Source of the DNA: Parvularculaceae bacterium UBA4496
Lineage (GTDB): Bacteria > Pseudomonadota > Alphaproteobacteria > Caulobacterales > Parvularculaceae
Assembly (NCBI GenBank): GCA_002388885.1
Contig: DGNI01000151.1
Coordinates: 46,357-53,522 of the forward strand
Reading direction: 5' to 3'
DNA length: 7,166 nucleotides
Below the pieces are notes generated by a model. The model saw only the letters and a list, made by a program, of their open reading frames with translations. It was not told the DNA's origin and ran no database searches. The translations under genes and the position numbers were made by a program. Below, one piece after another: positions 1 to 6,121 of this stretch (positions are counted from its first letter, which is position 1; each line of letters opens with the position of its first letter).

Positions 1-657
1 GGCGGTGAGGATCAACACATGCGGCAGCGGGTTCGAATAGATCACTTCGCCAAGCGCTGAATGATCGGGCAGCGTATTCGCAGCATCCGCGGCATGAAGG
101 CCGTCGCTCACTTCGAAAGACGGTTGCGGCGGAACCTTGTCTGCACTGCTCAATATATCGTTGGCGATTTTCGACGCGTCACCTGCTGGCACCGAATGCA
201 GGCCCGGTTCGGCAGCGGCCGTATCGCCGGGCGGCATGCTTTCCAGCGCCGCCTTCATGTCGTTCGACGGCAGATCGTTCTGGATTTTGGCGTGCAGCGT
301 TGATGTTTCTTCCGCACCGGCTTCCGGCAGCGGCTGCGCTGCATCATGGCCGTCCAGAGCACTGTCCGGCGCGCCGTGCAGTCCTTCCTCGCCATGGCCT
401 TCATCGCCGCCATGACTGTCACCATGGCCTTCCGCTGCGTGGTCGAGCTCGCCGCCGATATAGATCGGCGCCGTGCCGCCGGCGATCTTGCCCATGGTGA
501 TGTAAAAGATGAACACGCTCGTCTGGAATACGTTGAGGCCGACGACCTTCTTCACCAGGTTGCCGCGCGCATAGACGATATAAAGCCCGGTCATCATCAG
601 GATAATGACGATCCAATAGTTATAGCGTTCGAGGATGAATTCGATCCAGGGGTCCAT
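1..657 (-). CDS. mrpC: MrpC/MnhC-type antiporter subunit C, partial, with long His-rich insertion
   Basis: NuoK-like small membrane subunit of an Mrp cation/proton antiporter. The frame is open from the ATG at 657 to the left edge, giving 219 residues; the C-terminus lies outside. Two membrane helices (about residues 15-30 and 40-58) flank the charged turn YARGNLVKKVVG, followed by GGTAPIYIGG (60-69). The subunit C signature YSNPLPHVLILTA reappears in frame at 207-219, at the entry to helix 3. In ordinary MrpC, about 110-125 residues long, only a short loop separates these blocks; here about 135 residues do. The insertion begins acidic and His-rich (His 73, 78, 82, 88, 94, 104) and continues Ala/Pro/Glu/Asp-rich. 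By analogy with NuoK topology the loop would face the periplasm (inference). The start lies 5 bases after the mrpB stop; GGTAGG is a weak ribosome binding site. Identity is firm; the role of the insertion is unknown. Confidence 0.88.
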   Translation of the reverse strand, partial: MDPWIEFILERYNYWIVIILMMTGLYIVYARGNLVKKVVGLNVFQTSVFIFYITMGKIAGGTAPIYIGGELDHAAEGHGDSHGGDEGHGEEGLHGAPDSALDGHDAAQPLPEAGAEETSTLHAKIQNDLPSNDMKAALESMPPGDTAAAEPGLHSVPAGDASKIANDILSSADKVPPQPSFEVSDGLHAADAANTLPDHSALGEVIYSNPLPHVLILTA

Positions 658-662
658 GGCGC

Positions 663-1103
663 CTACCAGTCTTCCTGATCGATATCGGGCTCGCGGCCCG
701 TGAAGTGATAGAAAATCGTTAGCATGGTCGACGCGACCGTGACGCCGACGCCCCATTCAACCAGCAGGATGCCGTAATGCTGACCGGCGTGGTGCGTCGA
801 TTCCGGATCAATCTCCGTATAGGCGAGAAAATTGCCGCCAAGGAGCTGCGTCGCCACGCCCGTGCCGGCGTAGAACATCAGACCCGCGACCATGGCGATG
901 GTGAGCGCTTTTTGCGGCAGAACTTTTTTCGTCTCAGCAAGACCGAAGCAAAAGGCGTGCAGGAAAAACGCCACCGCGAAAATGACGCCTGCCTGAAAAC
1001 CGCCGCCGGGGCCGTAATCGCCGTGAAACTGCACATAAAGCGCGAACAGAATGATCGGCGCAAACAAAAGCTTCGTTGTGACTTTCAGGATGAGATGATC
1101 CAT
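663..1103 (-). CDS. mrpB: MrpB/MnhB-type antiporter subunit B
   Basis: Membrane subunit B (MnhB domain) of the Mrp complex, 146 residues, the usual size for a stand-alone MrpB. About four hydrophobic segments are visible (roughly 12-24, 37-54, 66-85, 111-131). The family hallmark HGDYGPGGGF lies at 27-36, and a second conserved block GILLVEWGVGVTV at 111-123 places a buried glutamate (Glu116) in the last helix. The N-terminal part continues the membrane subcomplex that links the small subunits to the large MrpA/D-type subunits (family knowledge). The ATG overlaps the stop of the upstream gene by one base (TAATG), so translation is probably coupled; a G-rich stretch about 8 bases upstream is a weak ribosome binding site. 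The soluble tail EPDIDQEDW is acidic. Confidence 0.93.
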   Translation of the reverse strand: MDHLILKVTTKLLFAPIILFALYVQFHGDYGPGGGFQAGVIFAVAFFLHAFCFGLAETKKVLPQKALTIAMVAGLMFYAGTGVATQLLGGNFLAYTEIDPESTHHAGQHYGILLVEWGVGVTVASTMLTIFYHFTGREPDIDQEDW

Positions 1104-1708
1104 TACGCGGCCCCGCTCTCATCTTTTTCAACGTCGGAAACCTCGCGCCCGCCGCGCACGGACCCGGCGCCGAGGAGCAGCATGACAGCAACGCCCGCGG
1201 TGAAAATCACCATGACTTCACCGAGCGTATCGAAGCCGCGATAGCTCGCCAAAACGGCGGTGACGATATTCGGTACGGCGATATCGTTCGGCGTCTGCTC
1301 CACATAAGCCTGCCCCACATGGGAATTCGCGGGCGCGTTCGGGTCGCCGAACGCCGGCATGTCGATAGTGGCGTAGACGAGCGCCGCGCCCGCCGCGAAC
1401 ACCACCGCCAGCGCCACTGGCGCGCGGCCCGCGCCTTTCGGTTTTTCGCGCCGCGCGGTCAAAAGCATGCCGCCGAGCATCAGGACCGTTGAAACGCCGG
1501 CGCCGACAGCCGCCTCGGTAAAGGCGACGTCCACCGCATCGAGCGAGACGAAGAACGCGGCGGAGAGCAGCGAATAAATGCCCGACAGCATCACCACTGC
1601 AAAGAGGTGACGCGAGCGCAGCATGGCGATCGCCACCAGCACCAGCATGGTCAAAAGCGATAGGTCGAGCCAGATGGATGGCGAGAGTTCGACGTGAAAC
1701 GTATTCAT
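1103..1708 (-). CDS. MbhD+MbhE-type fused subunit (DUF4040; equivalent of MrpA C-terminal region)
   Basis: A 201-residue integral membrane protein made of two pieces. Residues 12-85 match the MbhD/DUF4040 type: helices around 15-30 and 34-56, then the conserved segment VAFTEAAVGAGVSTVL (61-76) with an intramembrane glutamate at 65. Residues 97-182 match the MbhE/MrpA C-terminal type: one helix, a hydrophilic stretch, then PNIVTAVLASYRGFDTLGE (146-164), a very typical family motif, and a final helix. In classical Mrp operons this region is the C-terminal end of the large MrpA protein; in Mbh hydrogenases it is two separate small proteins. Here the two are fused to each other and separate from MrpA. 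The ATG shares an ATGA overlap with mrpG, and GGGGA about 7 bases upstream can serve as ribosome binding site. The last 20 residues are charged and probably cytoplasmic. Confidence 0.88.
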   Translation of the reverse strand: MNTFHVELSPSIWLDLSLLTMLVLVAIAMLRSRHLFAVVMLSGIYSLLSAAFFVSLDAVDVAFTEAAVGAGVSTVLMLGGMLLTARREKPKGAGRAPVALAVVFAAGAALVYATIDMPAFGDPNAPANSHVGQAYVEQTPNDIAVPNIVTAVLASYRGFDTLGEVMVIFTAGVAVMLLLGAGSVRGGREVSDVEKDESGAA

Positions 1709-2046
1709 TTGCCGTCCCCGTCATAACGTAAGTCCGGCCCCTGCATGGGTTTGAAACCGGTCATCCACGCCGCATGCGCAACCGCGTGGGTCGCTACGGG
1801 CGATGTCAGAAACAGAAAGACGCCGATGAAAATCAGTTTCGCGGCGACGATCCAGTCTGGCGCCTGCAACAGCATGCCGATGATGATGAGTTCGGCGCCG
1901 CCGGTGTCGGTGACGCCCGCCGCGTGAATGCGCGAGAAGAAATCCGGAAACCGCACCAGACCGATAGCGCCGGCGACCACGGCAATCCCACCCGCGACCA
2001 TCAGCGCCCAGGAGACAATGTCCTTGATGATGTAAAGGTCGATCAT
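1705..2046 (-). CDS. mrpG: MrpG/MnhG/PhaG-type antiporter subunit G
   Basis: Small membrane subunit G of the Mrp cation/proton antiporter, 113 residues, normal for the family. Three hydrophobic segments (about 13-32, 50-62, 67-82) are present. The diagnostic block GLVRFPDFFSRIHAAGVTDT (29-48) is essentially the family consensus, and TSPVATHAVAHAA (81-93) is the usual C-terminal signature. The short C-terminal tail is polar. The gene overlaps the mrpF stop (ATGA) and is in turn overlapped by the next gene in the same way, indicating coupled translation at defined stoichiometry (inference). The start is supported by AAGGA about 9 bases upstream, located inside mrpF. Confidence 0.95.
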   Translation of the reverse strand: MIDLYIIKDIVSWALMVAGGIAVVAGAIGLVRFPDFFSRIHAAGVTDTGGAELIIIGMLLQAPDWIVAAKLIFIGVFLFLTSPVATHAVAHAAWMTGFKPMQGPDLRYDGDGK

Positions 2047-2339
2047 GCGGGCGATTCCTTTTCACTCGCCGGCTCCGCTGGCGCGCCTTTCGGCGTGCGG
2101 TAAGAGAAAAACCGCAGGATTGCGAGCGTCGCAGTGAAGTTAATCAGCGCATAAAGCAGCGCAATATCGAGGAAATCCGGCCGCCCGGTGATGAAGCCCA
2201 TGAGGCCGATCAACAACACCGTCTTGGTGCCAAAGGAATTGCCAGCTAGCACGCGGTCATATAGCGACGGCCCTGCAAAGGCGCGCACCAGCGCGAGGAC
2301 CATGGCGGCGATGACGGCGGCGATGGCGGTTGCAAACAT
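2043..2339 (-). CDS. mrpF: MrpF/MnhF/PhaF-type antiporter subunit F
   Basis: Small membrane subunit F of the Mrp antiporter, 98 residues, with three predicted helices (about 2-22, 37-51, 57-79). The family pattern is clear: GPSLYDRVLAGNSFGTKT (23-40) contains the conserved Asp28-Arg29 turn, and RPDFLDIALLYALINFTATL (53-72) contains the third-helix aspartate (Asp58). The C-terminal 18 residues are a polar, Pro/Glu-rich tail. The ATG directly follows the mrpE stop (TAAATG), and a run of G about 5-10 bases upstream is the likely ribosome binding site. Confidence 0.94.
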   Translation of the reverse strand: MFATAIAAVIAAMVLALVRAFAGPSLYDRVLAGNSFGTKTVLLIGLMGFITGRPDFLDIALLYALINFTATLAILRFFSYRTPKGAPAEPASEKESPA

Positions 2340-2819
2340 TTACGCCCCCCGCTCGATCTTTTTAATGCGCTCGCCCATGTCGGTAATGGCGGCGACGTCA
2401 GCGAGATCCTCGGTGAGCGCGTGAACGAGAATGGCGTCCTCGCGCAAGTCCACAGACACAGTCCCCGGGGTCAGCGTGATGGAATTGGCGAAGGTCGCCA
2501 TGCCCACGGACGTCTTCGGCGGGTTTGGCACAAGGAAGAGTTTCGGCGAGAGTTTCGGCTCCACTGCCAGGGCCTGACGGATCACCTGCATATTCGCCTT
2601 GCCGATCTCGCCGCCAAGCCAGACCCAGTAAAGCAGAACGCCGGGGAAAAGCCCGCCCGGCACGCTGTCATTGTCGATGATCTTTGCGCGCCTCGCCAGA
2701 TACGCCGCGAACAGCACTGAACCCGCGCCGAACGCCAGCAACAGCGGCTTGTCGAGATAGCCCGACAGCAGGAGCCAAAGCGCCGCCAGCGCGATAACGA
2801 GGATGATAAACCGCCCCAT
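2340..2819 (-). CDS. mrpE: MrpE/MnhE/PhaE-type antiporter subunit E, first gene of the operon
   Basis: Subunit E of the Mrp antiporter, 159 residues, typical length. The N-terminal half is hydrophobic (segments about 3-20, 25-42, 56-70). The C-terminal half is a soluble domain containing the family signature ANSITLTPGTVSVDL (111-125) followed by DAILVHALTEDL (128-139). It forms the small-subunit end of the complex together with F and G (family knowledge). It appears to be the first gene of the operon: the gene to its right is 223 bases away and belongs to an unrelated family. The start is supported by GAAGAGGG ending 3 bases before the ATG. I saw no convincing sigma70-type promoter in the gap upstream. 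Confidence 0.94.
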   Translation of the reverse strand: MGRFIILVIALAALWLLLSGYLDKPLLLAFGAGSVLFAAYLARRAKIIDNDSVPGGLFPGVLLYWVWLGGEIGKANMQVIRQALAVEPKLSPKLFLVPNPPKTSVGMATFANSITLTPGTVSVDLREDAILVHALTEDLADVAAITDMGERIKKIERGA

Positions 2820-2840
2820 CAGCCCTCTTCGAGAACCCCT

Positions 2841-2872
2841 GTCACCTATGGGTCCGGCATGAACCGTGACCC
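2841..2872 (-). promoter_or_regulatory. Overlapping inverted repeats upstream of mrpE
   Basis: About 20-50 bases before the mrpE start, GTCAC (2841-2845) pairs with GTGAC (2866-2870), and the overlapping pair GGGTC (2850-2854) with GACCC (2868-2872). The two stems exclude each other, so in an RNA leader they could form alternative hairpins, or the site could be a protein-binding dyad. The stems are only 5 bp, so chance is a real alternative. Confidence 0.2.
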
Positions 2873-2917
2873 CAACTTCATGATTAGCCGTCGCGGGATA
2901 CGCTTAACTGCGGCGCG

Positions 2918-2954
2918 GCGCTTTTGGAAGCGCGCCAAACCGCCGCGACGGCGG
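2918..2954. terminator. Two adjacent GC hairpins, possible weak terminator
   Basis: GCGCTT/AAGCGC with a four-base loop (2918-2933) and CCGCCG/CGGCGG with a three-base loop (2940-2954) lie side by side in the gap between the lipoprotein gene and mrpE. Both are perfect 6-bp stems. Neither is followed by a real T-run on either strand (only GTTTGG on the minus strand), so an intrinsic terminator for the lipoprotein gene is possible but not well supported. Confidence 0.3.
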
Positions 2955-3009
2955 CGAGATGCGAGGCGAATTTCGCAGATTTTGCGCGGAAATCAACGGG
3001 TTGACGACT

Positions 3010-3042
3010 GAAACCGGACTGGAATCGGATCGAAACCGGCGC
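3010..3042. repeat. Three tandem copies of an 11-bp unit (GAAACCGG core)
   Basis: On the plus strand the units start at 3010, 3021 and 3032: GAAACCGGACT, GGAATCGGATC and GAAACCGGCGC. The outer two share a perfect 8-base core and the middle one differs at two core positions. The exact 11-bp period puts the cores on the same face of the helix, as in direct-repeat operators of OmpR/PhoB-type regulators (family knowledge; no specific regulator is implied). The array lies directly beyond the stop codon of the lipoprotein gene and about 190 bases upstream of mrpE. Confidence 0.45.
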
Positions 3043-4218
3043 CTAGCGCTTTTCGAGGCTGTAGACCGCTTGCGTCTGCCACGCTGCATCGCGCGCCGCT
3101 CTCGATTCTATGCGCAGACTTATGTGTTCCGGGTTGAATGTTTCCCAGACGACCCGTCGCAGGGAATCTCCCGGCGCATAACTCTCTGGCTCGTTATAGG
3201 CCGTAAACTCGTCCCTGATTGAAAGACCGGGTGCATGGAGGAACGCCGCGCCCTCGCTCGCTTCATCGGAAACGAAATAGCCGTGGGGCGTGCCCGGCTG
3301 ATCGTCGAGACGATAGAACACCCACTTTTCAAATCGGGGATGGTAGCCAACCGCCAGAAACGTCTTCATGCCGCCAGCGTCGAGAACGCCCATTACGCCG
3401 CAACCATCGAGCGCGAGACCTGCCGCATATCGCGCCGGCGAAACAGCGCCCGCCGCATCCGTCATCTCGCCTGTCCAGACGCCTTCAAGATTGTTGAAGG
3501 CGCCGTGAGGCTCATCCGTACAAAGATTTTTCTGATGGACCCCGGGGAAAGAAGTTCCGGAAACGCCGTAAGGGTCAAGATCGCGACGACGGTGCGCATC
3601 GACAATGTTCCATGTAAACCATGTGGCGCCCTCATCCGGCGTGTTTGAACCATCCCACCGGAAACTGACGCCGGGCCTTATGTCGGTGAAATTATATCGC
3701 CGGTGTTCCGAAACAATTTCACCTTCCTTATTGCGACGTTTCGTGACTGAATACATGGCGAGGCGGCCGAGATGTTCATCGCCGATAAGCTGATCGGTGA
3801 ACGCGCTGCCGGCGCCGCTGGCGTTCGGCCAGTTCTGCGCCATCACCCAGCGCTCACGGGCCGGATCGAAATAGCGGATTGAAAAGCCGCGCTGGCTCGC
3901 CTCGTCGGGATTATCCCGCGCCCAGGCAAGCTCGACAATCGCCTTGCCGCCAAGGATCGGGAACACCCGCTGATGCGTCCAGGAGCCTTCCATTTGATGA
4001 TGAAACTCGCCTTGCGGCCGTGACCGCCAGTTCATCTCCCACTCGCCAATCCAGAAATCGAACGCGCGATGTTCCGGCACCGCCCGTTGGCTGGAAATCT
4101 CAGCGTCCAGCGCTTCATCCCACGAAACATTCGCTTCATCAGCGGATTGAGCGATAGTGGTGGATGAACAGGCTGATGCGCCGTAAAATGCGATGAAGGA
4201 CAAAAGCAGCTTTTTCAT
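3043..4218 (-). CDS. Predicted lipoprotein with two DUF1579-like/lipocalin-type beta-barrel domains
   Basis: A 391-residue exported protein of unknown function. The N-terminus MKKLLLSFIAFYGASAC is a lipoprotein signal with Cys17 as the likely lipidated residue; the ASAC lipobox is slightly non-canonical. An N-terminal domain opens with FDFWIGEWEMNW (53-64), the pattern of DUF1579-like proteins, and contains GFSIRYFDPARERWVMAQN (111-129). A second domain opens with FNNLEGVWTGEM (241-252) and contains VGYHPRFEKWVFYRLDD (290-306), mirroring the first, so the protein looks like an internal duplication of a beta-rich barrel. I chose the ATG at 4218 over the upstream in-frame GTG at 4242 because GGGAG lies 5 bases before it and it starts the signal peptide. 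The gene diverges from an araC-type regulator. Ligand or enzymatic role is not evident. Confidence 0.8.
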   Translation of the reverse strand: MKKLLLSFIAFYGASACSSTTIAQSADEANVSWDEALDAEISSQRAVPEHRAFDFWIGEWEMNWRSRPQGEFHHQMEGSWTHQRVFPILGGKAIVELAWARDNPDEASQRGFSIRYFDPARERWVMAQNWPNASGAGSAFTDQLIGDEHLGRLAMYSVTKRRNKEGEIVSEHRRYNFTDIRPGVSFRWDGSNTPDEGATWFTWNIVDAHRRRDLDPYGVSGTSFPGVHQKNLCTDEPHGAFNNLEGVWTGEMTDAAGAVSPARYAAGLALDGCGVMGVLDAGGMKTFLAVGYHPRFEKWVFYRLDDQPGTPHGYFVSDEASEGAAFLHAPGLSIRDEFTAYNEPESYAPGDSLRRVVWETFNPEHISLRIESRAARDAAWQTQAVYSLEKR

Positions 4219-4247
4219 GAGGGCTCCCGGGGCGGATTTCACGACAA

Positions 4248-4276
4248 ATCATACCCCTCGCGCGCGCTCTTCCAAA
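4248..4276 (-). promoter_or_regulatory. Candidate sigma70-type promoter of the two-domain lipoprotein gene
   Basis: Read on the minus strand, TTTGGA (4276-4271) and TATGAT (4253-4248) are separated by exactly 17 bases. The -10 box matches the consensus at five of six positions; the -35 box is weak. Transcription would start about 20-25 bases before the ATG at 4218, leaving room for the GGGAG ribosome binding site. A weak -35 would suit a gene needing an activator, such as the divergent AraC-type protein (inference). Confidence 0.45.
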
Positions 4277-4323
4277 CGGCCAAGGGAATTGCGCGGCTGA
4301 AATACGCAACATGGGCAACGAAT

Positions 4324-5220
4324 ATGTTCTTACTGCCGGAAACGCCGGATACAGATTGTGATTTCGCCGCTTTTTACGAACGGCAGGCGCGTGAGGGCCT
4401 CGTGCATTCGGGGCTGATGAATGGTCACCATTTCGAAATCGCCGCCGACTTCAAGGACGAGTGGGCTTCACCAGTGATTACCTGGTCTGCCGGCGGCGAG
4501 GAATTTTACGACCTTCAGGGCGGCGATACTATCAAGGTGCGTTCTTCCGGCGCGCTGACGCTCGCTGCGGGCGCGCGTTATGCTTACACCGCGTCGCCGG
4601 AAACGGTTTTCCGGTCAAACATGATTGCTTTCCCGCGCTGGATGATTGACGACGCAAAGCGGAACGCACTTGAGCCCGGCCAGCTAAAATCACGCACGCT
4701 TGAGACGCGTCTTTTCCTGCCCGATGAAGAAACGCAGCGGCTGATGAACGATATCGCTGCACGTTGTGTCAACGGTTACACCGATGAAACATGGTATGCG
4801 GAGCAAGTCGCACTGCTTTACGCGCGCCTCCTCGAAGCGCAGGGCCGGCGCAGCGCAGCGCAGGACGAGATCAAGGCGGCAAAGCCCGCCACCAGGGCCG
4901 AACTCGCCCGGCGCATTGATCGTGCGCAGCGTCACATGCTCCTGAATTTTCCGAATTCAGCGCTCGGCCTTGAGGAAGTGTCGCGCGAGGCTTGCCTTTC
5001 GCCGTTTCATCTTATCCGCGTGTTCAAGGCGTTCACCGGCGTTACGCCCATGCGACGCCTCGCGGCGATCCGCATGGAAGCGGCGATGCGATTGCTAACA
5101 CAAACAGCAACATCCACAAAAGAAGTCGCCGAGGCTGTCGGCTACTCCGATCGCACAGCGTTCTTCAAGGCGTTCAAGGCGCATTTCGGTTGCGCGCCTT
5201 CGCAAGCAATGAAGCATTGA
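4324..5220 (+). CDS. AraC/XylS-family transcriptional regulator
   Basis: A 298-residue regulator, about the usual length. The C-terminal part (about 195-298) is the AraC-type DNA-binding domain with two helix-turn-helix units: LGLEEVSREACLSPFHLIRV (214-233) and STKEVAEAVGYSDRTAFFKA (264-283). The second ends in FKAHFGCAPSQAM, corresponding to the family's usual FKRxFGxxPxxYR. Residues 1 to about 150 resemble an N-terminal sensor region rich in beta strands (for example the segment 50-110), plausibly cupin-like, but no ligand can be named. The ATG at 4324 gives the full-length protein; no clear ribosome binding site precedes it, and the ATG at 4311 is out of frame. The gene is divergent to one lipoprotein gene and is followed after 16 bases by another, both being natural target candidates. 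Confidence 0.93.
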   Translation: MFLLPETPDTDCDFAAFYERQAREGLVHSGLMNGHHFEIAADFKDEWASPVITWSAGGEEFYDLQGGDTIKVRSSGALTLAAGARYAYTASPETVFRSNMIAFPRWMIDDAKRNALEPGQLKSRTLETRLFLPDEETQRLMNDIAARCVNGYTDETWYAEQVALLYARLLEAQGRRSAAQDEIKAAKPATRAELARRIDRAQRHMLLNFPNSALGLEEVSREACLSPFHLIRVFKAFTGVTPMRRLAAIRMEAAMRLLTQTATSTKEVAEAVGYSDRTAFFKAFKAHFGCAPSQAMKH

Positions 5221-5236
5221 TGGTTGCGACTTCCGT

Positions 5237-6121
5237 ATGACGCGTATTTCAAAGCCTTACCTTCCGATTGCGCTGATGGCTTGCTTCGCTGCTGCTTGTT
5301 CGCCCAAAACCACACAGGAAGCGAAAACCTGCTCGCCCGACAGCGAAAGCCTGATCGCTTCAATCGAAGCCGGCGGGATCGCAACCATCAACGGCCTCGC
5401 GATTAGCACCGGCTATTGCTCCATATACGTGACCCAATGGCGCGCACAGGACACTGAGCGAAAGGCCGAGATCATTCGATACGTATTCACCGGCGGCTCA
5501 TGGGAACCAGCTGGGCCGATCTATCCGGATGCGCGCTATCAAGACTATCAGCCTACGTTTTCTGCGGGTGAAGAGGAGTTGCTATTTACATCGACACGCC
5601 CGATTGCTGACGGTCAGGCCCCTTCCCGACAGAACATCTGGATATCGGAACGCCAGTCAGGCGATAAATGGGGCGAGCCTTATCTCGTGCAAGGACTTGA
5701 GGGACAAGGCTGGGACGGACACGCGCGACTTTTGGACGATGGTTCGATCTTTTTCGCGTCCGACCGCGCCGGCGGCGCCGGCATGGTCGATCTTTATCAG
5801 GCCACAAGGGAAAACGGCGGATGGCGCATTGAAAATATGGACGTGCTCAATTCCGGCGTTTCAGAAAGCGATTTCTATATCCCGCCGGACGGCTCTTACA
5901 TCATATTTACACGATACGATCCGCAGACAGATGATCTTGACTTGTACATGTCCGAGTATGCTGAAGCACAATGGTCGCCGCCCAAACCGATCACCGTTGT
6001 AAATACCCGAGACTGGCAACTATCGCCGGTCGTTACGCCAGACGGAAAATATCTGATTTATATGGACGGGCGCGACGGCGGATTACGCACGGCGGCAATG
6101 AGCGAAATTCGGGCGGACTAG
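5237..6121 (+). CDS. Predicted lipoprotein with PD40/TolB-like beta-propeller repeats
   Basis: A 294-residue exported protein. The N-terminus has a short basic region, a hydrophobic stretch and Cys21 in AAACS as the likely lipidation site; Cys16 in LMAC is an alternative. The rest carries PD40-type repeats, each a conserved acidic/Pro-Asp-Gly turn followed by hydrophobic strands: YQPTFSAGEEELLFTSTRP (104-122), GHARLLDDGSIFFASDRAGG (161-180), SDFYIPPDGSYIIFTRYDP (211-229) and SPVVTPDGKYLIYMDGRDGG (263-282). Such repeats build propellers used in binding in TolB-like and WD40-like proteins; no catalytic residues are recognisable. The start is 16 bases after the araC-type gene, suggesting co-transcription, although no strong ribosome binding site is seen. 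The gene ends in a stop-codon overlap with the convergent gene on the other strand. Confidence 0.85.
   Translation: MTRISKPYLPIALMACFAAACSPKTTQEAKTCSPDSESLIASIEAGGIATINGLAISTGYCSIYVTQWRAQDTERKAEIIRYVFTGGSWEPAGPIYPDARYQDYQPTFSAGEEELLFTSTRPIADGQAPSRQNIWISERQSGDKWGEPYLVQGLEGQGWDGHARLLDDGSIFFASDRAGGAGMVDLYQATRENGGWRIENMDVLNSGVSESDFYIPPDGSYIIFTRYDPQTDDLDLYMSEYAEAQWSPPKPITVVNTRDWQLSPVVTPDGKYLIYMDGRDGGLRTAAMSEIRAD

Noticed and set aside
419..616. Minus-strand 65-codon open frame rich in Arg/His
   Set aside because: It is a shadow of mrpC, whose true frame covers the region and shows membrane helices and family motifs.
777..1244. Plus-strand 155-codon open frame
   Set aside because: It is antisense to mrpB and the MbhD+E gene, with an Arg/Lys-rich composition and no motif; typical shadow in GC-rich DNA.
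1751..1760. A further GAAACCGG copy inside mrpG
   Set aside because: It is explained by the coding sequence (Gly-Phe-Lys codons on the minus strand) and is isolated, without the 11-bp phasing.
2820..3042. Possible sigma70 promoter for mrpE
   Set aside because: Candidate boxes such as TTGGGG with CATAGG have wrong spacing and poor matches, so I do not annotate one.
4219..4242. GTG start at 4242 for the two-domain lipoprotein
   Set aside because: It would add eight residues before the signal peptide; the ATG at 4218 has GGGAG 5 bases upstream and begins a normal signal sequence.
5529..6002. Plus-strand 157-codon open frame overlapping the PD40 gene
   Set aside because: It is an alternate frame of the PD40 lipoprotein gene, lacking any recognisable domain.
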